From assembly GCA_947483345.1 (NCBI GenBank), contig CANKNL010000004.1, forward strand, positions 1 through 30,475: a DNA stretch of 30,475 nt. The letters run 5' to 3'. Under the pieces are notes generated by a model. The model was not told where the DNA came from and searched no databases. It saw nothing but the letters and a program-made list of their open reading frames with translations. Made by a program: the position numbers and the translations under genes. This document shows positions 15,723 to 22,957 of the stretch, one piece after another; positions within the stretch are counted from its first letter, which is position 1; every line of letters begins with the position of its first letter. The stretch is from Chitinophagaceae bacterium (GTDB lineage: Bacteria > Bacteroidota > Bacteroidia > Chitinophagales > Chitinophagaceae).

Positions 15723-16064
15723 TTATATTTTTTCTACCACCACAGCCGTTCCATAAGACAAAACTTCAGTAACCCCATTCATCACTTCGTTGGCGTCGTA
15801 TCGCATGTTTATGATGGCATTGGCACCACGTTCATTGGCATGCTGCACCATCAACTGGTATGCTTCATCCCTTGTTTTTTCGCAGAGTTCGGCATAAATA
15901 GAAATCTTGCCACCAAATAAAGTTTGAACCCCTCCGGCAATATTGCCGAAAAGACTTCTGCTGCGTACAGTAATACCTCTAATAATACCCATGTGTTTAA
16001 TAATGCGGTACCCTTCCAGCGCGTTTGAGGTTGTTATCAGATTTTGATCAATCATAATTGACAT
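15723..16064 (-). CDS. YbjQ/UPF0145 family protein
   Basis: A 113-aa member of the YbjQ (UPF0145, 'heavy-metal-binding domain') family. Characteristic segments are YRIIKHMGIIRGITVRSRS, a GNIAGGVQTLFGG loop, EKTRDEAYQLMVQHANERGA, and NAIINMRYDANEV followed by a short strand ending SYGTAVVV. The family forms pentameric rings in solved relatives; its function is not established and the metal-binding label is weak. The gene is convergent with nadE, with 9 bases between stops. A promoter-like pair, TTTG-N18-TATCTTAA, ends 2 bases before the ATG, another apparently leaderless gene. The start is the first ATG (MSIMID); the second Met at residue 4 is also possible. Confidence 0.92.
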   Translation of the reverse strand: MSIMIDQNLITTSNALEGYRIIKHMGIIRGITVRSRSLFGNIAGGVQTLFGGKISIYAELCEKTRDEAYQLMVQHANERGANAIINMRYDANEVMNGVTEVLSYGTAVVVEKI

Positions 16065-16066
16065 AT

Positions 16067-16096
16067 TTAAGATAAAGTTAGATTGATTTTAACAAA
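16067..16096 (-). promoter_or_regulatory. Candidate ybjQ promoter
   Basis: On the minus strand TTTG (16096-16093), 18 bases, then TATCTTAA (16074-16067). The -33 is perfect; the -7 keeps TA..TT of the consensus. It ends 2 bases before the ATG. Confidence 0.4.
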
Positions 16097-16157
16097 GTTT
16101 TGCGCCCTTCATCAAAACGGCCAAAATTTTGTTCTGCATAGTTCGTATTTTGCGACC

Positions 16158-16297
16158 TCACTCCAACCCGACCCCTCTATCTCCCCCACGGGGAGGAAAT
16201 GGAGGAGATGGAACTGGTAGATATAAACAAAGAACGAAAACAAAAAACAATACATATTCTTCTCCGTATAGTTTTCCCTTTAGGGGCGGTGGGGTAA
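16158..16297. repeat. Imperfect inverted repeat in moxR upstream region
   Basis: A C-rich stretch (16158-16186, with AACCCGACCCCT) on the left and a G-rich stretch (16276-16295, with AGGGGCGGTGGGGT) on the right are roughly complementary. A tight hairpin CTCCCC-CAC-GGGGAG occupies 16181-16195. The C/G-rich strings are unlike the surrounding AT-rich DNA and look like the decayed ends of a small palindromic element of the kind common between Bacteroidota genes (inference). No ORF is inside. The rest of this 245-base gap must hold the moxR promoter, which I could not place. Confidence 0.4.
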
Positions 16298-16309
16298 AAA
16301 ATTAAACCT

Positions 16310-17311
16310 ATGGTTCAAACATCTGAAGACATCCGTTTGCTAAATGAAAAAATTACCAGCGCATCCGGATTTGTTACCCGTATTAATGATGAATTAAGTA
16401 AAGTGATCGTTGGTCAGCAATCGATGATCGAGCGTTTATTGATTGGTCTCTTAAGCAACGGCCATGTGTTGCTGGAAGGGGTACCCGGCTTGGCAAAAAC
16501 ATTGGCCATCAAATCGCTTGCGCAGGCCGTTCATGCCGATTTTAGCCGAATTCAATTTACACCAGATCTGTTACCTGCCGATGTGGTTGGTACCATGATA
16601 TATAACCAGTCGAAAAATGAATTCATGGTTCGTAAAGGCCCTATCTTTTCAAATTTTATTTTAGCAGATGAAATAAACAGGGCGCCGGCAAAAGTACAAA
16701 GTGCCTTGCTGGAAGCTATGCAGGAAAGGCAGGTAACGATTGGAGATACAACTTATAAGCTGCCCGAACCATTTTTGGTGCTGGCTACACAAAATCCAAT
16801 AGAGCAGGAGGGAACTTACCCTTTGCCCGAAGCACAGGTTGATCGGTTTATGCTAAAGGTGGTGGTAGATTATCCAAGTAAGACTGAAGAGCAATTGATC
16901 ATTCGCCAGAATACTTTGGGGTTAAGCTTTCCACCAATAAACCCGGTGGCATCAACCAGCGAAATATTAACCGCCAAAGAATTGGTACGTCAGGTTTACC
17001 TGGATGAAAAAGTAGAGAATTATATTTTAGATATTGTTTTTGCAACGCGTTATCCTGATCAATACAACCTGCCCAAACTGAAACCTTTGATTGGATTTGG
17101 CGGATCGCCCAGGGCCAGCATCAATTTGGCACTGGCTGCAAAAGCTTATGCCTTTTTAAATAACCGGGCATTTGTTATTCCGGAGGATGTGAGAAGTATC
17201 AGCAAGGATGTTCTCAGGCATCGTATCGGTTTAACTTATGAGGCAGAAGCGGAAAATGTAAATGTTGAACAGATCATAAATGAGATTTTAAGAGGAGTAA
17301 ATGTACCATAA
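16310..17311 (+). CDS. MoxR-family AAA+ ATPase, first gene of Bat operon
   Basis: A 333-aa cytoplasmic AAA+ chaperone-like ATPase. Walker A is GVPGLAKT (57-64, K63), Walker B is LADEINRAP with D120/E121, followed by the family signature SALLEAMQERQVTIG and sensor 1 in LATQNPIEQEGTYPLPEAQ (about 159-177); the lid domain carries GGSPRAS as sensor 2 (about 264-270). MoxR ATPases work with von Willebrand factor A proteins encoded next to them, here DUF58 (17929) and BatA (19860), probably to mature or remodel envelope or enzyme complexes; in Bacteroides the bat genes were tied to aerotolerance. Normally the DUF58 gene follows at once; here a 617-base gap holds repeat arrays and a four-helix-bundle gene. 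Length is normal. Confidence 0.95.
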   Translation: MVQTSEDIRLLNEKITSASGFVTRINDELSKVIVGQQSMIERLLIGLLSNGHVLLEGVPGLAKTLAIKSLAQAVHADFSRIQFTPDLLPADVVGTMIYNQSKNEFMVRKGPIFSNFILADEINRAPAKVQSALLEAMQERQVTIGDTTYKLPEPFLVLATQNPIEQEGTYPLPEAQVDRFMLKVVVDYPSKTEEQLIIRQNTLGLSFPPINPVASTSEILTAKELVRQVYLDEKVENYILDIVFATRYPDQYNLPKLKPLIGFGGSPRASINLALAAKAYAFLNNRAFVIPEDVRSISKDVLRHRIGLTYEAEAENVNVEQIINEILRGVNVP

Positions 17312-17314
17312 GCA

Positions 17315-17384
17315 AGTTGGCCGTTGCAGGTTGCTCGTTGTTCGTTGACCGTTGTTCGTTGACCGTTGTTCGTTGTTCGTTGTT
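17315..17384 (+). repeat. Ten-unit heptamer array (CGTTGNN), copy 1
   Basis: Ten consecutive 7-base units begin 4 bases after the moxR stop. The outer three are degenerate (AGTTGGC, CGTTGCA, GGTTGCT); the inner seven are CGTTG plus TT, AC, TT, AC, TT, TT, TT. The array ends with the edge CGTGTGCGAAG (17385-17395). Bases 17336-17362 are an exact 27-base reverse complement of 17898-17924 in copy 2, so the two arms could pair in DNA or RNA around the gene between them. Confidence 0.9.
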
Positions 17385-17419
17385 CGTGTGCGAAGGTTAC
17401 TCATACTAAATTAAATTTT

Positions 17420-17785
17420 ATGAGAAGTTATAAAGATTTAGATGCCTGGAAAAATGCCATGCAATTAGTTAAAGAGATTTATTTGTTAACTAAAAAATTT
17501 CCTAAAGAGGAATTATATGCTTTAACATCTCAAACCAAAAGAGCGGCAGTTTCAGTGCCATCAAATATTGCGGAAGGATTGGGCAGACAATATAAAAAGG
17601 ATGCGTTGCAGTTTTTGCATATTTCGAGAGGGTCATTATACGAACTGGAAACTTTGTTGAATATTGCTGTAATGGTTGAAATAATAACCGAGGAAGAATT
17701 TAATAATATTATTCCTGCATTGGAAAAAGCATTGCAGGTTTTAAATGGCTTTATCAATTATAATCAAAAAGCTGATTTGAAATAA
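17420..17785 (+). CDS. Four-helix-bundle protein, 23S rRNA IVS (S23) / TIGR02436 family
   Basis: A 121-aa protein; I take the ATG at 17420 (MRSYKDLDAWKNAM) because the family begins with this 'F/Y-x-DL-x-W' helix and the upstream in-frame residues come from the heptamer repeat. Motifs: KNAMQLVKEIYLLTKKFPKE, LYALTSQTKRAAVSVPSNIA, EGLGRQ and FLHISRGSLYELETLL, then two more helices to 121. Proteins of this family are encoded within intervening sequences of 23S rRNA in Leptospira, Coxiella and others, and as scattered copies in Bacteroidota and Cyanobacteria; relatives include the Avd accessory protein of diversity-generating retroelements. Solved members form pentameric four-helix bundles with a basic surface. 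Function is not known; nucleic-acid binding is plausible. It is bracketed by inverted heptamer arms. Confidence 0.9.
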   Translation: MRSYKDLDAWKNAMQLVKEIYLLTKKFPKEELYALTSQTKRAAVSVPSNIAEGLGRQYKKDALQFLHISRGSLYELETLLNIAVMVEIITEEEFNNIIPALEKALQVLNGFINYNQKADLK

Positions 17786-17806
17786 ATATGTAACTATCAT
17801 TTAAAA

Positions 17807-17924
17807 AGTTGACCGTTGATCGTTGACCGGCCTTACAATCCAAGCATTATGCTATTTTGGAGGCAGACTGAAGTCGCACACGATCAACGATCAACGATCA
17901 ACGAACAACGGTCAACGAACAACG
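17807..17924. repeat. Inverted heptamer arms, copy 2
   Basis: The left arm is three CGTTGNN-type units (17807-17827) and the right arm six NNCAACG units (17883-17924: AT, AT, AT, AA, GT, AA). The 55-base centre contains GCAGACTGAAGTCGCACACG. Read in reverse the right arm's inner edge is CGTTGATCGTGTGCGA, matching copy 1. The array ends 4 bases before the ATG of the DUF58 gene, so its structure could affect translation of that gene. GCATTATGCT occurs at 17844-17853 and again at 17924-17933 across the start codon. Confidence 0.88.
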
Positions 17925-17928
17925 CATT

Positions 17929-18801
17929 ATGCTGTTAACAACAGAAGAAATACTAAAAAAAGTTCGTGAGCTTGAAATTAAAAGCAAGAAGATCACCACG
18001 CATTTATTTACGGGGGAGTACCATTCTGCTTTTAAGGGCAAGGGTATGAGCTTTAGGGAAGTGCGGGAATATTATGCCGGTGATGATGTGCGTTTCATCG
18101 ACTGGAATGTGAGTGCCAGATTTAGTCATCCGTTTACCAAGGTTTTTGAAGAAGAAAGAGAGCTCACCGTGATGTTATTAATTGATACCAGTGCCAGTAA
18201 TTTGTTTGGCACTGTGGCCAGAAAAAAAAGAGACCTGATCGTGGAAATGGGTGCTGTACTTACTTTTAGTGCTATCAATAACAATGATAAAGTGGGCGTT
18301 ATTTTCTTTAGCGATAAGATAGAAAAATACATCGCTCCCAAAAAAGGCAGGCAACAAGCTTTATATATTGTACGTGAACTGTTAACCGTAGAAGCAAAAA
18401 AGCAGGGTACCAACCTGGATGATGCCATCAAGTTTTTCAGCCGTTCTGTAAAGCAACGCAGTATAGCTTTTGTATTAAGCGATTTTTTGGCAACCGGTTA
18501 TGAGGATGGCCTTAAAGTAATAGGCAATAAACATGATGTGATTGGTATACGTGTTTATGATAAGATGGATATGCAACTGCCCGACGCGGGTTTACTACAG
18601 GTGCAGGATGCAGAAACAAACAAAAATTTGTGGATAGACAGCAGTGATGAAATGGTGCGTTTCAATTACCAGCAGCATTTTATGCTGCAAAGTGAACTGA
18701 GTAAAAATTATTTCAGGAAAGCAGGTGCTGAGTTGTTACATGTAAGAACGGATGATGATTACGTGAAAATATTGCAGCAGTTTTTCATTAACAGAATGTA
18801 A
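17929..18801 (+). CDS. DUF58 domain protein (vWA-like), Bat operon
   Basis: A 290-aa protein with an N-terminal segment followed by a von Willebrand A-like domain. The DUF58 signature HSAFKGKGMSFREVREYY with GDDVRFIDWNVSAR occurs at about 31-66; FEEERELTVMLLIDTSAS (D86-T-S88-A-S90) gives a metal-ion-dependent adhesion site, and LSDFLATGY follows in the second half. No membrane helix is visible, so it is cytoplasmic or peripheral. It is expected to act with the MoxR ATPase upstream. The start ATG at 17929 follows the heptamer array by 4 bases and no SD-like sequence precedes it; the next in-frame codons (LLTTEEILKKVRELEIKSKK) match the usual N-terminus, so the start is secure. Confidence 0.94.
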   Translation: MLLTTEEILKKVRELEIKSKKITTHLFTGEYHSAFKGKGMSFREVREYYAGDDVRFIDWNVSARFSHPFTKVFEEERELTVMLLIDTSASNLFGTVARKKRDLIVEMGAVLTFSAINNNDKVGVIFFSDKIEKYIAPKKGRQQALYIVRELLTVEAKKQGTNLDDAIKFFSRSVKQRSIAFVLSDFLATGYEDGLKVIGNKHDVIGIRVYDKMDMQLPDAGLLQVQDAETNKNLWIDSSDEMVRFNYQQHFMLQSELSKNYFRKAGAELLHVRTDDDYVKILQQFFINRM

Positions 18802-18808
18802 GCATACA

Positions 18809-18895
18809 AGTTGACAGTTGTTCGTTGATCGTTTGCGAAGAATGGAGACTGATTTTGTAAAAAGCCCAACAACGAACAACTACCAACGAACAACG
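18809..18895. repeat. Inverted heptamer arms, copy 3 (short, no gene)
   Basis: The left arm has three units (AGTTGAC, AGTTGTT, CGTTGAT) at 18809-18829; the right arm has four (AACAACG, AACAACT, ACCAACG, AACAACG) at 18868-18895. Its inner edge CGTTGATCGTTTGCGAAG differs from copy 1 by a couple of bases. A 38-base centre separates the arms. It starts 7 bases after the DUF58 stop and ends 22 bases before the next ATG. AAGCATA flanks it at 18800-18806 and 18910-18916. Confidence 0.85.
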
Positions 18896-18917
18896 ATTTA
18901 ATAAATTGAAAGCATAA

Positions 18918-19850
18918 ATGACAAGTAAAAAGAACCATTGGAATGTGATACGTGCCGGATTAACAGTCTGTTTTTCTTTTTGTATGCAGCTTGTTATTTG
19001 CCAAACCCTGCAAACCATTACCGATAAAAAAGATATTTTAATTGGTGAGCAGATCAAACTCACCATTAAATCACCAATGGATGGCTTGACCAAATGGGTC
19101 GTTCTCCCGGATTCAATTCCTCATTTTGACATTGTAGAATCTACTAAACCCGATACTGTAAATTTCAAAGACGATTCCAAAGCCATTGAACAAACCATAA
19201 TCATTACCAGCTTTGATTCGGGCAGATGGGTGTTTCCGGCTTTGCCAGTGCAGTTTGCCGGCACAGCAGGGCAGGCACCACAAATAGTAAAAACCGATTC
19301 GTTTTATGTAAATGTATCTTATGCTCCGGCAGATAGCACCAATCAGCTGCGTGATATAAAACCGATCATCAAAGTGACGGTCTTCGATTTTTTCTGGCTT
19401 TATATTTCTGGCGGCGTTTTACTTTTGCTACTGCTTATTATTCTGTTATACTGGTTTTTTAAAAAGAAAAAGAAAGATGCTCTGGTAACAGCTGTTTCAA
19501 AGCTTTCGCCTTTTGATGAAGCGATGCAGGCATTGAAAGACCTGACTCAATTTAATTTGCAGGATGCGGCCGACATAAAATTATATCATATAAAACTGGC
19601 TGATATTTTTAAAAATTACCTGGGCCGCAAACAGGGTAAAAACCTGTTCAACAAAACCACCGGCGATCTTTTAATAAGTATGAAGGAAGTTAATTTGCCA
19701 CCCGATAACATCTCAGAACTGGCTACAGTTCTGCGAAGTACCGATGCGGTGAAATTTGCCAAGTACCTTCCCTTATCAAATCAAAGCGAAGACTGCCTGC
19801 AAAAAGTAAAGGAAACAATTGAATTAACGGAACGAAAAACGAGCAACTAA
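18918..19850 (+). CDS. BatD-like/DUF4381-like membrane protein of Bat operon
   Basis: A 310-aa protein not assignable to a single named family with certainty. The N-terminus is a signal or anchor (about 12-30, ending in VICQ). Residues about 30-150 look like an immunoglobulin-type periplasmic domain: repeated strands such as LIGEQIKLTIKS, VLPDSIPHFDIVES, IIITSFDSGRWVFPALPVQF. A strong transmembrane helix lies at about 162-183, followed by a KKKKKD stop-transfer, and a cytoplasmic C-terminal helical domain of ~125 residues. This topology is that of BatD N-terminal/DUF4381 proteins found between DUF58 and VWA genes. It probably joins the membrane complex with DUF58 and BatA. It starts 22 bases after a heptamer repeat and ends 9 bases before batA. 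The final codons contain degenerate NNCAAC units but no clear repeat. Confidence 0.82.
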   Translation: MTSKKNHWNVIRAGLTVCFSFCMQLVICQTLQTITDKKDILIGEQIKLTIKSPMDGLTKWVVLPDSIPHFDIVESTKPDTVNFKDDSKAIEQTIIITSFDSGRWVFPALPVQFAGTAGQAPQIVKTDSFYVNVSYAPADSTNQLRDIKPIIKVTVFDFFWLYISGGVLLLLLLIILLYWFFKKKKKDALVTAVSKLSPFDEAMQALKDLTQFNLQDAADIKLYHIKLADIFKNYLGRKQGKNLFNKTTGDLLISMKEVNLPPDNISELATVLRSTDAVKFAKYLPLSNQSEDCLQKVKETIELTERKTSN

Positions 19851-19859
19851 CAACAAGAA

Positions 19860-20861
19860 ATGCTTTTCAACTATTTTAAAAATATAACCTTTAGCCAACC
19901 TTGGTTTTTATTATTACTGATTATTGTGCCGGTATTAATCTGGTGGTATGCGTCAAAAAATAATGAGCGGCTGGGGGCAATCATTATTTCAGATGTTTCG
20001 GCAAAGGGTTTACACTCCTGGAAAACCAGTTTCCGGCATTTGCCTTTTGTGTTTCGGCTACTGGCTATTATTTTTATTACAACAGCCATGGCCAGGCCAC
20101 AAACGATGTTTGAAGAACAGAATGCCGAAGGGGAAGGTGTGGATATTGTTTTGTGTATAGATGTAAGTGGTAGTATGACGGCACAGGACCTTACCCCAAA
20201 CAGGCTGGAAGCTGCAAAAAATGTAGCTATCGATTTCGTGAATAAAAGGCTGACAGACCGCATTGCCATTGTGATTTTTTCGGGAGAGAGTTTTACGCAA
20301 TGTCCGCTTACAACCGATCACGCTGTTTTAATATCGGCCATAGAAAATATACGCAACGGCTTGCTGGAAGATGGTACAGCCATTGGCTCGGGACTGGGCA
20401 CCAGTGTTGATCGGTTGCGTACCAGTAAATCAAAAAGCAAGGTGGTTATTTTATTAACCGATGGGGAAAATAACGGCGGGTTGATTGATCCAGAAACAGC
20501 CAAAGAAATTGCAAAAGCATTTCAGATTAAGGTTTACACTATTGGTGTGGGCACCGATGGTTATGCACCTCAGCCGGTAAATACACCCATGGGTGTGGTC
20601 ATGCAGCAGGGCAAGGTATCTATAGATGAAAAACTGCTGAAAGAAATTGCAGCAGAAACCGGCGGTAAATATTTTCGTGCAAAAGACAATGACGGCCTTA
20701 CCGGCATTTATGACGAAATAAACGGTCTTGAAAAATCAAAGGTAGAAATATCAACCAGAACACGATACACTGAAAAATTCTTCCCCTTTATTATTGCCGC
20801 ACTGGCGTTATTGTTTTTAGAGCTATTGCTGAAGTTTACAGTGTTCAGGAAGTTTCCATAA
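19860..20861 (+). CDS. batA: BatA-like von Willebrand factor A membrane protein
   Basis: A 333-aa inner membrane protein. Helices lie at about 11-30 and 60-78 and near the C-terminus (about 302-322); the VWA domain between has a complete MIDAS, DVSGS (D101, S103, S105), a Thr in TDRIAIVIFSGESFTQCPLTTD and an Asp in LLTDGENNGG. The topology (VWA between N-terminal and C-terminal helices, with GGKYFRAKDNDGLTGIYDEINGLEK) is that of Bacteroides aerotolerance BatA. It should present its MIDAS to the periplasm. It is the last gene of the operon here: the second VWA gene (batB), TPR (batC) and full batD that follow in many Bacteroidota are missing, and an unrelated hydrolase follows after 160 bases. 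Confidence 0.92.
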   Translation: MLFNYFKNITFSQPWFLLLLIIVPVLIWWYASKNNERLGAIIISDVSAKGLHSWKTSFRHLPFVFRLLAIIFITTAMARPQTMFEEQNAEGEGVDIVLCIDVSGSMTAQDLTPNRLEAAKNVAIDFVNKRLTDRIAIVIFSGESFTQCPLTTDHAVLISAIENIRNGLLEDGTAIGSGLGTSVDRLRTSKSKSKVVILLTDGENNGGLIDPETAKEIAKAFQIKVYTIGVGTDGYAPQPVNTPMGVVMQQGKVSIDEKLLKEIAAETGGKYFRAKDNDGLTGIYDEINGLEKSKVEISTRTRYTEKFFPFIIAALALLFLELLLKFTVFRKFP

Positions 20862-21021
20862 GGGGTAGGTACATTTTTTTAAAACTGAAGTAAACTACCC
20901 GTTGGTCATAAGGCCAGGAGGAGGGTATTTGCTGAGCAGGAAATACCTGCACCGGCAATAACCAATGCCCGCTTCATAACATAAAATATTGTACCTTCTC
21001 ATTTCAATTCAACTCATATTT

Positions 21022-22917
21022 ATGAAAAAATTGCTCATTTGCTTATTTATCATTTCCTCCTTAACATCAAATGCACAGAACGCCGATTCTGCCTGGATCA
21101 GGGATCATTATCAAAAGAAGGAAGTTTATATAACCATGCGCGACGGTGTAAAATTGTTCACCTCGGTTTACATGCCAAAAGATACAACCACCAAGCATCC
21201 GGTACTGATATCAAGAACACCTTATTCATGCCAGCCTTATGGAGAAGACAAATGGACGCCCTATTGGGAAACTTATTTAAAAGAATATTTTAAAGAAGGC
21301 TATATCATGGTAACACAAGATGTACGCGGCAGGTGGATGAGCGAAGGTGAATTTAAAGATGTGCGGCCCTTCAATGCAAATAAAAAAGGAAAAGAAATTG
21401 ATGAAGCAAGTGATAGTTATGATGCTATTGACTGGTTGGTAAAAAATATTCCCGGTAACAATGGCAATGTGGGTGTGTTTGGAATTTCTTATCCGGGGTT
21501 TTACACCAATATGGCTGCAGCAAGCAACCATCCTGCATTAAAGGCAGCCAGCCCGCAGGCACCTGTTACCAATTGGTTCATTGGCGACGACTTTCACCAC
21601 AACGGTGTTTTCTTTCAGTTGGATGCTGTTGATTTTTACTCGGCCCTCGGATTTGCATTCGGGGTACCGCATCCAAAACCTGTAGCGGTACCTGCAGAAT
21701 CTAAAGGATATGCGGTGCATGATAATTATAAATTTTTTCTGGAGACAGGTACTTTAAAAAACCTTACCAAATATATGGGCGATAGTATCGCATTCTGGAA
21801 AGACCTCATGGCACATCCCAATTACGACGCCTGGTGGAAGGCAAGGGATGCACGACTGGCCACACAGCACTTACAACCTGCCATGTTGTGGGTAGGCGGT
21901 TTGTTTGATGCAGAAGATTGCTGGGGTGCATGGAACGCTTATAAAGCAGCCGAACAAAATAATCCAGGTAAAGCTTTTAATAAGATCGTTGAAGGTCCCT
22001 GGTACCATGGTCAGTGGGCTAATAATGATGGCACACACCATGGTAATATACAGTTTGGTTCCAATACCAGTGATTATTACCAGCAGCATTTTGAAATTCC
22101 ATTCTTTAATTATTTTCTGAAAGGAAAGGGCGACATTTCAAAAATAGCAGAAGCTAATATTTATATATCAGGTGCCAATGAATGGCGGTCTTTTTCACAA
22201 TGGCCACCCGCAGAAAAGAAGGATGAAACCTTGTACCTGCAGGCCAATGGAAAATTGTCTGCTGCAAAACCTTTGGCAGAAAATAGTTTTTCAGCATATA
22301 CAAGTGATCCCGCCAAACCGGTTCCGTACGAGGAGCATGTACATTTTAACAGAACAAGAAAATACATGACCAACGACCAGCGCTTTGCTGCACGCAGGCC
22401 GGATGTACTGGTATTTCAAACAGATACACTCAGCAAAGACATCACCCTGGCAGGAAACGTTATTGCCAATATCATCACCAGTATTTCAACTACCGATGCC
22501 GACTTTGTAGTTAAGATCATAGATGTGTTTCCCGACTACCTGGGATATAACAATGTGAATATTTATGCCGAAACAGATCCTGTAGATCCTTACCCCATGG
22601 GTGGTTACCAGATGCTGGTGAGGGCCGAAATATTCAGGGGTCGCTATCGGAAGAGTTACGAAAACCCTTCCGCTTTTACGCCGGGTAAAATAGAAGAAGT
22701 AAAATTTGAATTGCCATCCATTGCACATCGTTTCGGCAAGGGCCACCGCATCATGGTGCAGGTACAAAGCAGCTGGTTCCCGCTGGCCGATCGCAATCCC
22801 CAGCAGTTCATTGATATTTACCATTGCAACGAGAAAGATTTCATCAAGTCGGATATAAAAATTTATCACGACAATAAAAATGCGTCGGTTATTATTTTGC
22901 CGGTGTTGAATGAGTGA
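21022..22917 (+). CDS. CocE/NonD-type serine hydrolase (peptidase S15 family), secreted
   Basis: A 631-aa alpha/beta hydrolase; I choose the ATG at 21022 because it opens a signal peptide (MKKLLICLFIISSLTSNAQ) whereas the upstream TTG start adds a non-family tail. Motifs: RDGVKLFTSVYMPKD, HPVLISRTPYS (oxyanion Tyr), QDVRGRWMSEGEF, GVFGISYPGF with nucleophile S156, and the rest of the triad at D296 (LFDAEDCWG) and H329 (GPWYHGQW). After about residue 420 comes a jelly-roll PepX C-terminal domain that ends at an HRIMVQVQSSWFPLADRNPQ-type motif. Close families include glutaryl-7-ACA acylase, cocaine esterase and X-Pro dipeptidyl peptidase; the true substrate here is unknown, and peptide or ester cleavage in the periplasm is the safe call. 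It begins 160 bases after batA, probably as its own transcript. Confidence 0.93.
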   Translation: MKKLLICLFIISSLTSNAQNADSAWIRDHYQKKEVYITMRDGVKLFTSVYMPKDTTTKHPVLISRTPYSCQPYGEDKWTPYWETYLKEYFKEGYIMVTQDVRGRWMSEGEFKDVRPFNANKKGKEIDEASDSYDAIDWLVKNIPGNNGNVGVFGISYPGFYTNMAAASNHPALKAASPQAPVTNWFIGDDFHHNGVFFQLDAVDFYSALGFAFGVPHPKPVAVPAESKGYAVHDNYKFFLETGTLKNLTKYMGDSIAFWKDLMAHPNYDAWWKARDARLATQHLQPAMLWVGGLFDAEDCWGAWNAYKAAEQNNPGKAFNKIVEGPWYHGQWANNDGTHHGNIQFGSNTSDYYQQHFEIPFFNYFLKGKGDISKIAEANIYISGANEWRSFSQWPPAEKKDETLYLQANGKLSAAKPLAENSFSAYTSDPAKPVPYEEHVHFNRTRKYMTNDQRFAARRPDVLVFQTDTLSKDITLAGNVIANIITSISTTDADFVVKIIDVFPDYLGYNNVNIYAETDPVDPYPMGGYQMLVRAEIFRGRYRKSYENPSAFTPGKIEEVKFELPSIAHRFGKGHRIMVQVQSSWFPLADRNPQQFIDIYHCNEKDFIKSDIKIYHDNKNASVIILPVLNE

Positions 22918-22957
22918 ATTTTATTTTACCACTTTCACACTTCATCAACAGGCGTAA

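Larger units (their letters stand above)
17315..17924 (+). mobile_element. Putative IVS-like composite element inserted between moxR and DUF58 gene
   Basis: The ~610-base module runs from the first heptamer array to the last right-arm heptamer. Its outer arms are inverted (ten CGTTGNN on the left, six NNCAACG on the right) and share the same inner edge, CGTTGWTCGTGTGCGA, when read from each end. A single four-helix-bundle gene of the S23/TIGR02436 family lies inside. This organisation mirrors the intervening sequences of some 23S rRNA genes, which also have a terminal stem and a protein of this family, but here it separates two genes usually adjacent. There is no transposase and mobility is inferred, not shown. 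Confidence 0.45.

Noticed and set aside
17315..17924. CRISPR-like array
   Set aside because: Units are 7 bases with no unique spacers and lie in inverted arms, and there are no cas genes.
19828..19855. Degenerate heptamer-like units (AGCAACT, AACAACA) at the end of the BatD-like gene
   Set aside because: Only two weak matches, within coding sequence and with no opposing arm.
20906..20977. 23-codon minus-strand ORF in the batA-hydrolase gap, with a hydrophobic product
   Set aside because: It is tiny, lacks a promoter or RBS I can point to, and could be chance; a homology search or ribosome profiling would decide.
20989..21021. TTG-initiated extension of the S15 hydrolase
   Set aside because: ATG 21022 opens a typical signal peptide; the extension would put 11 residues before it.
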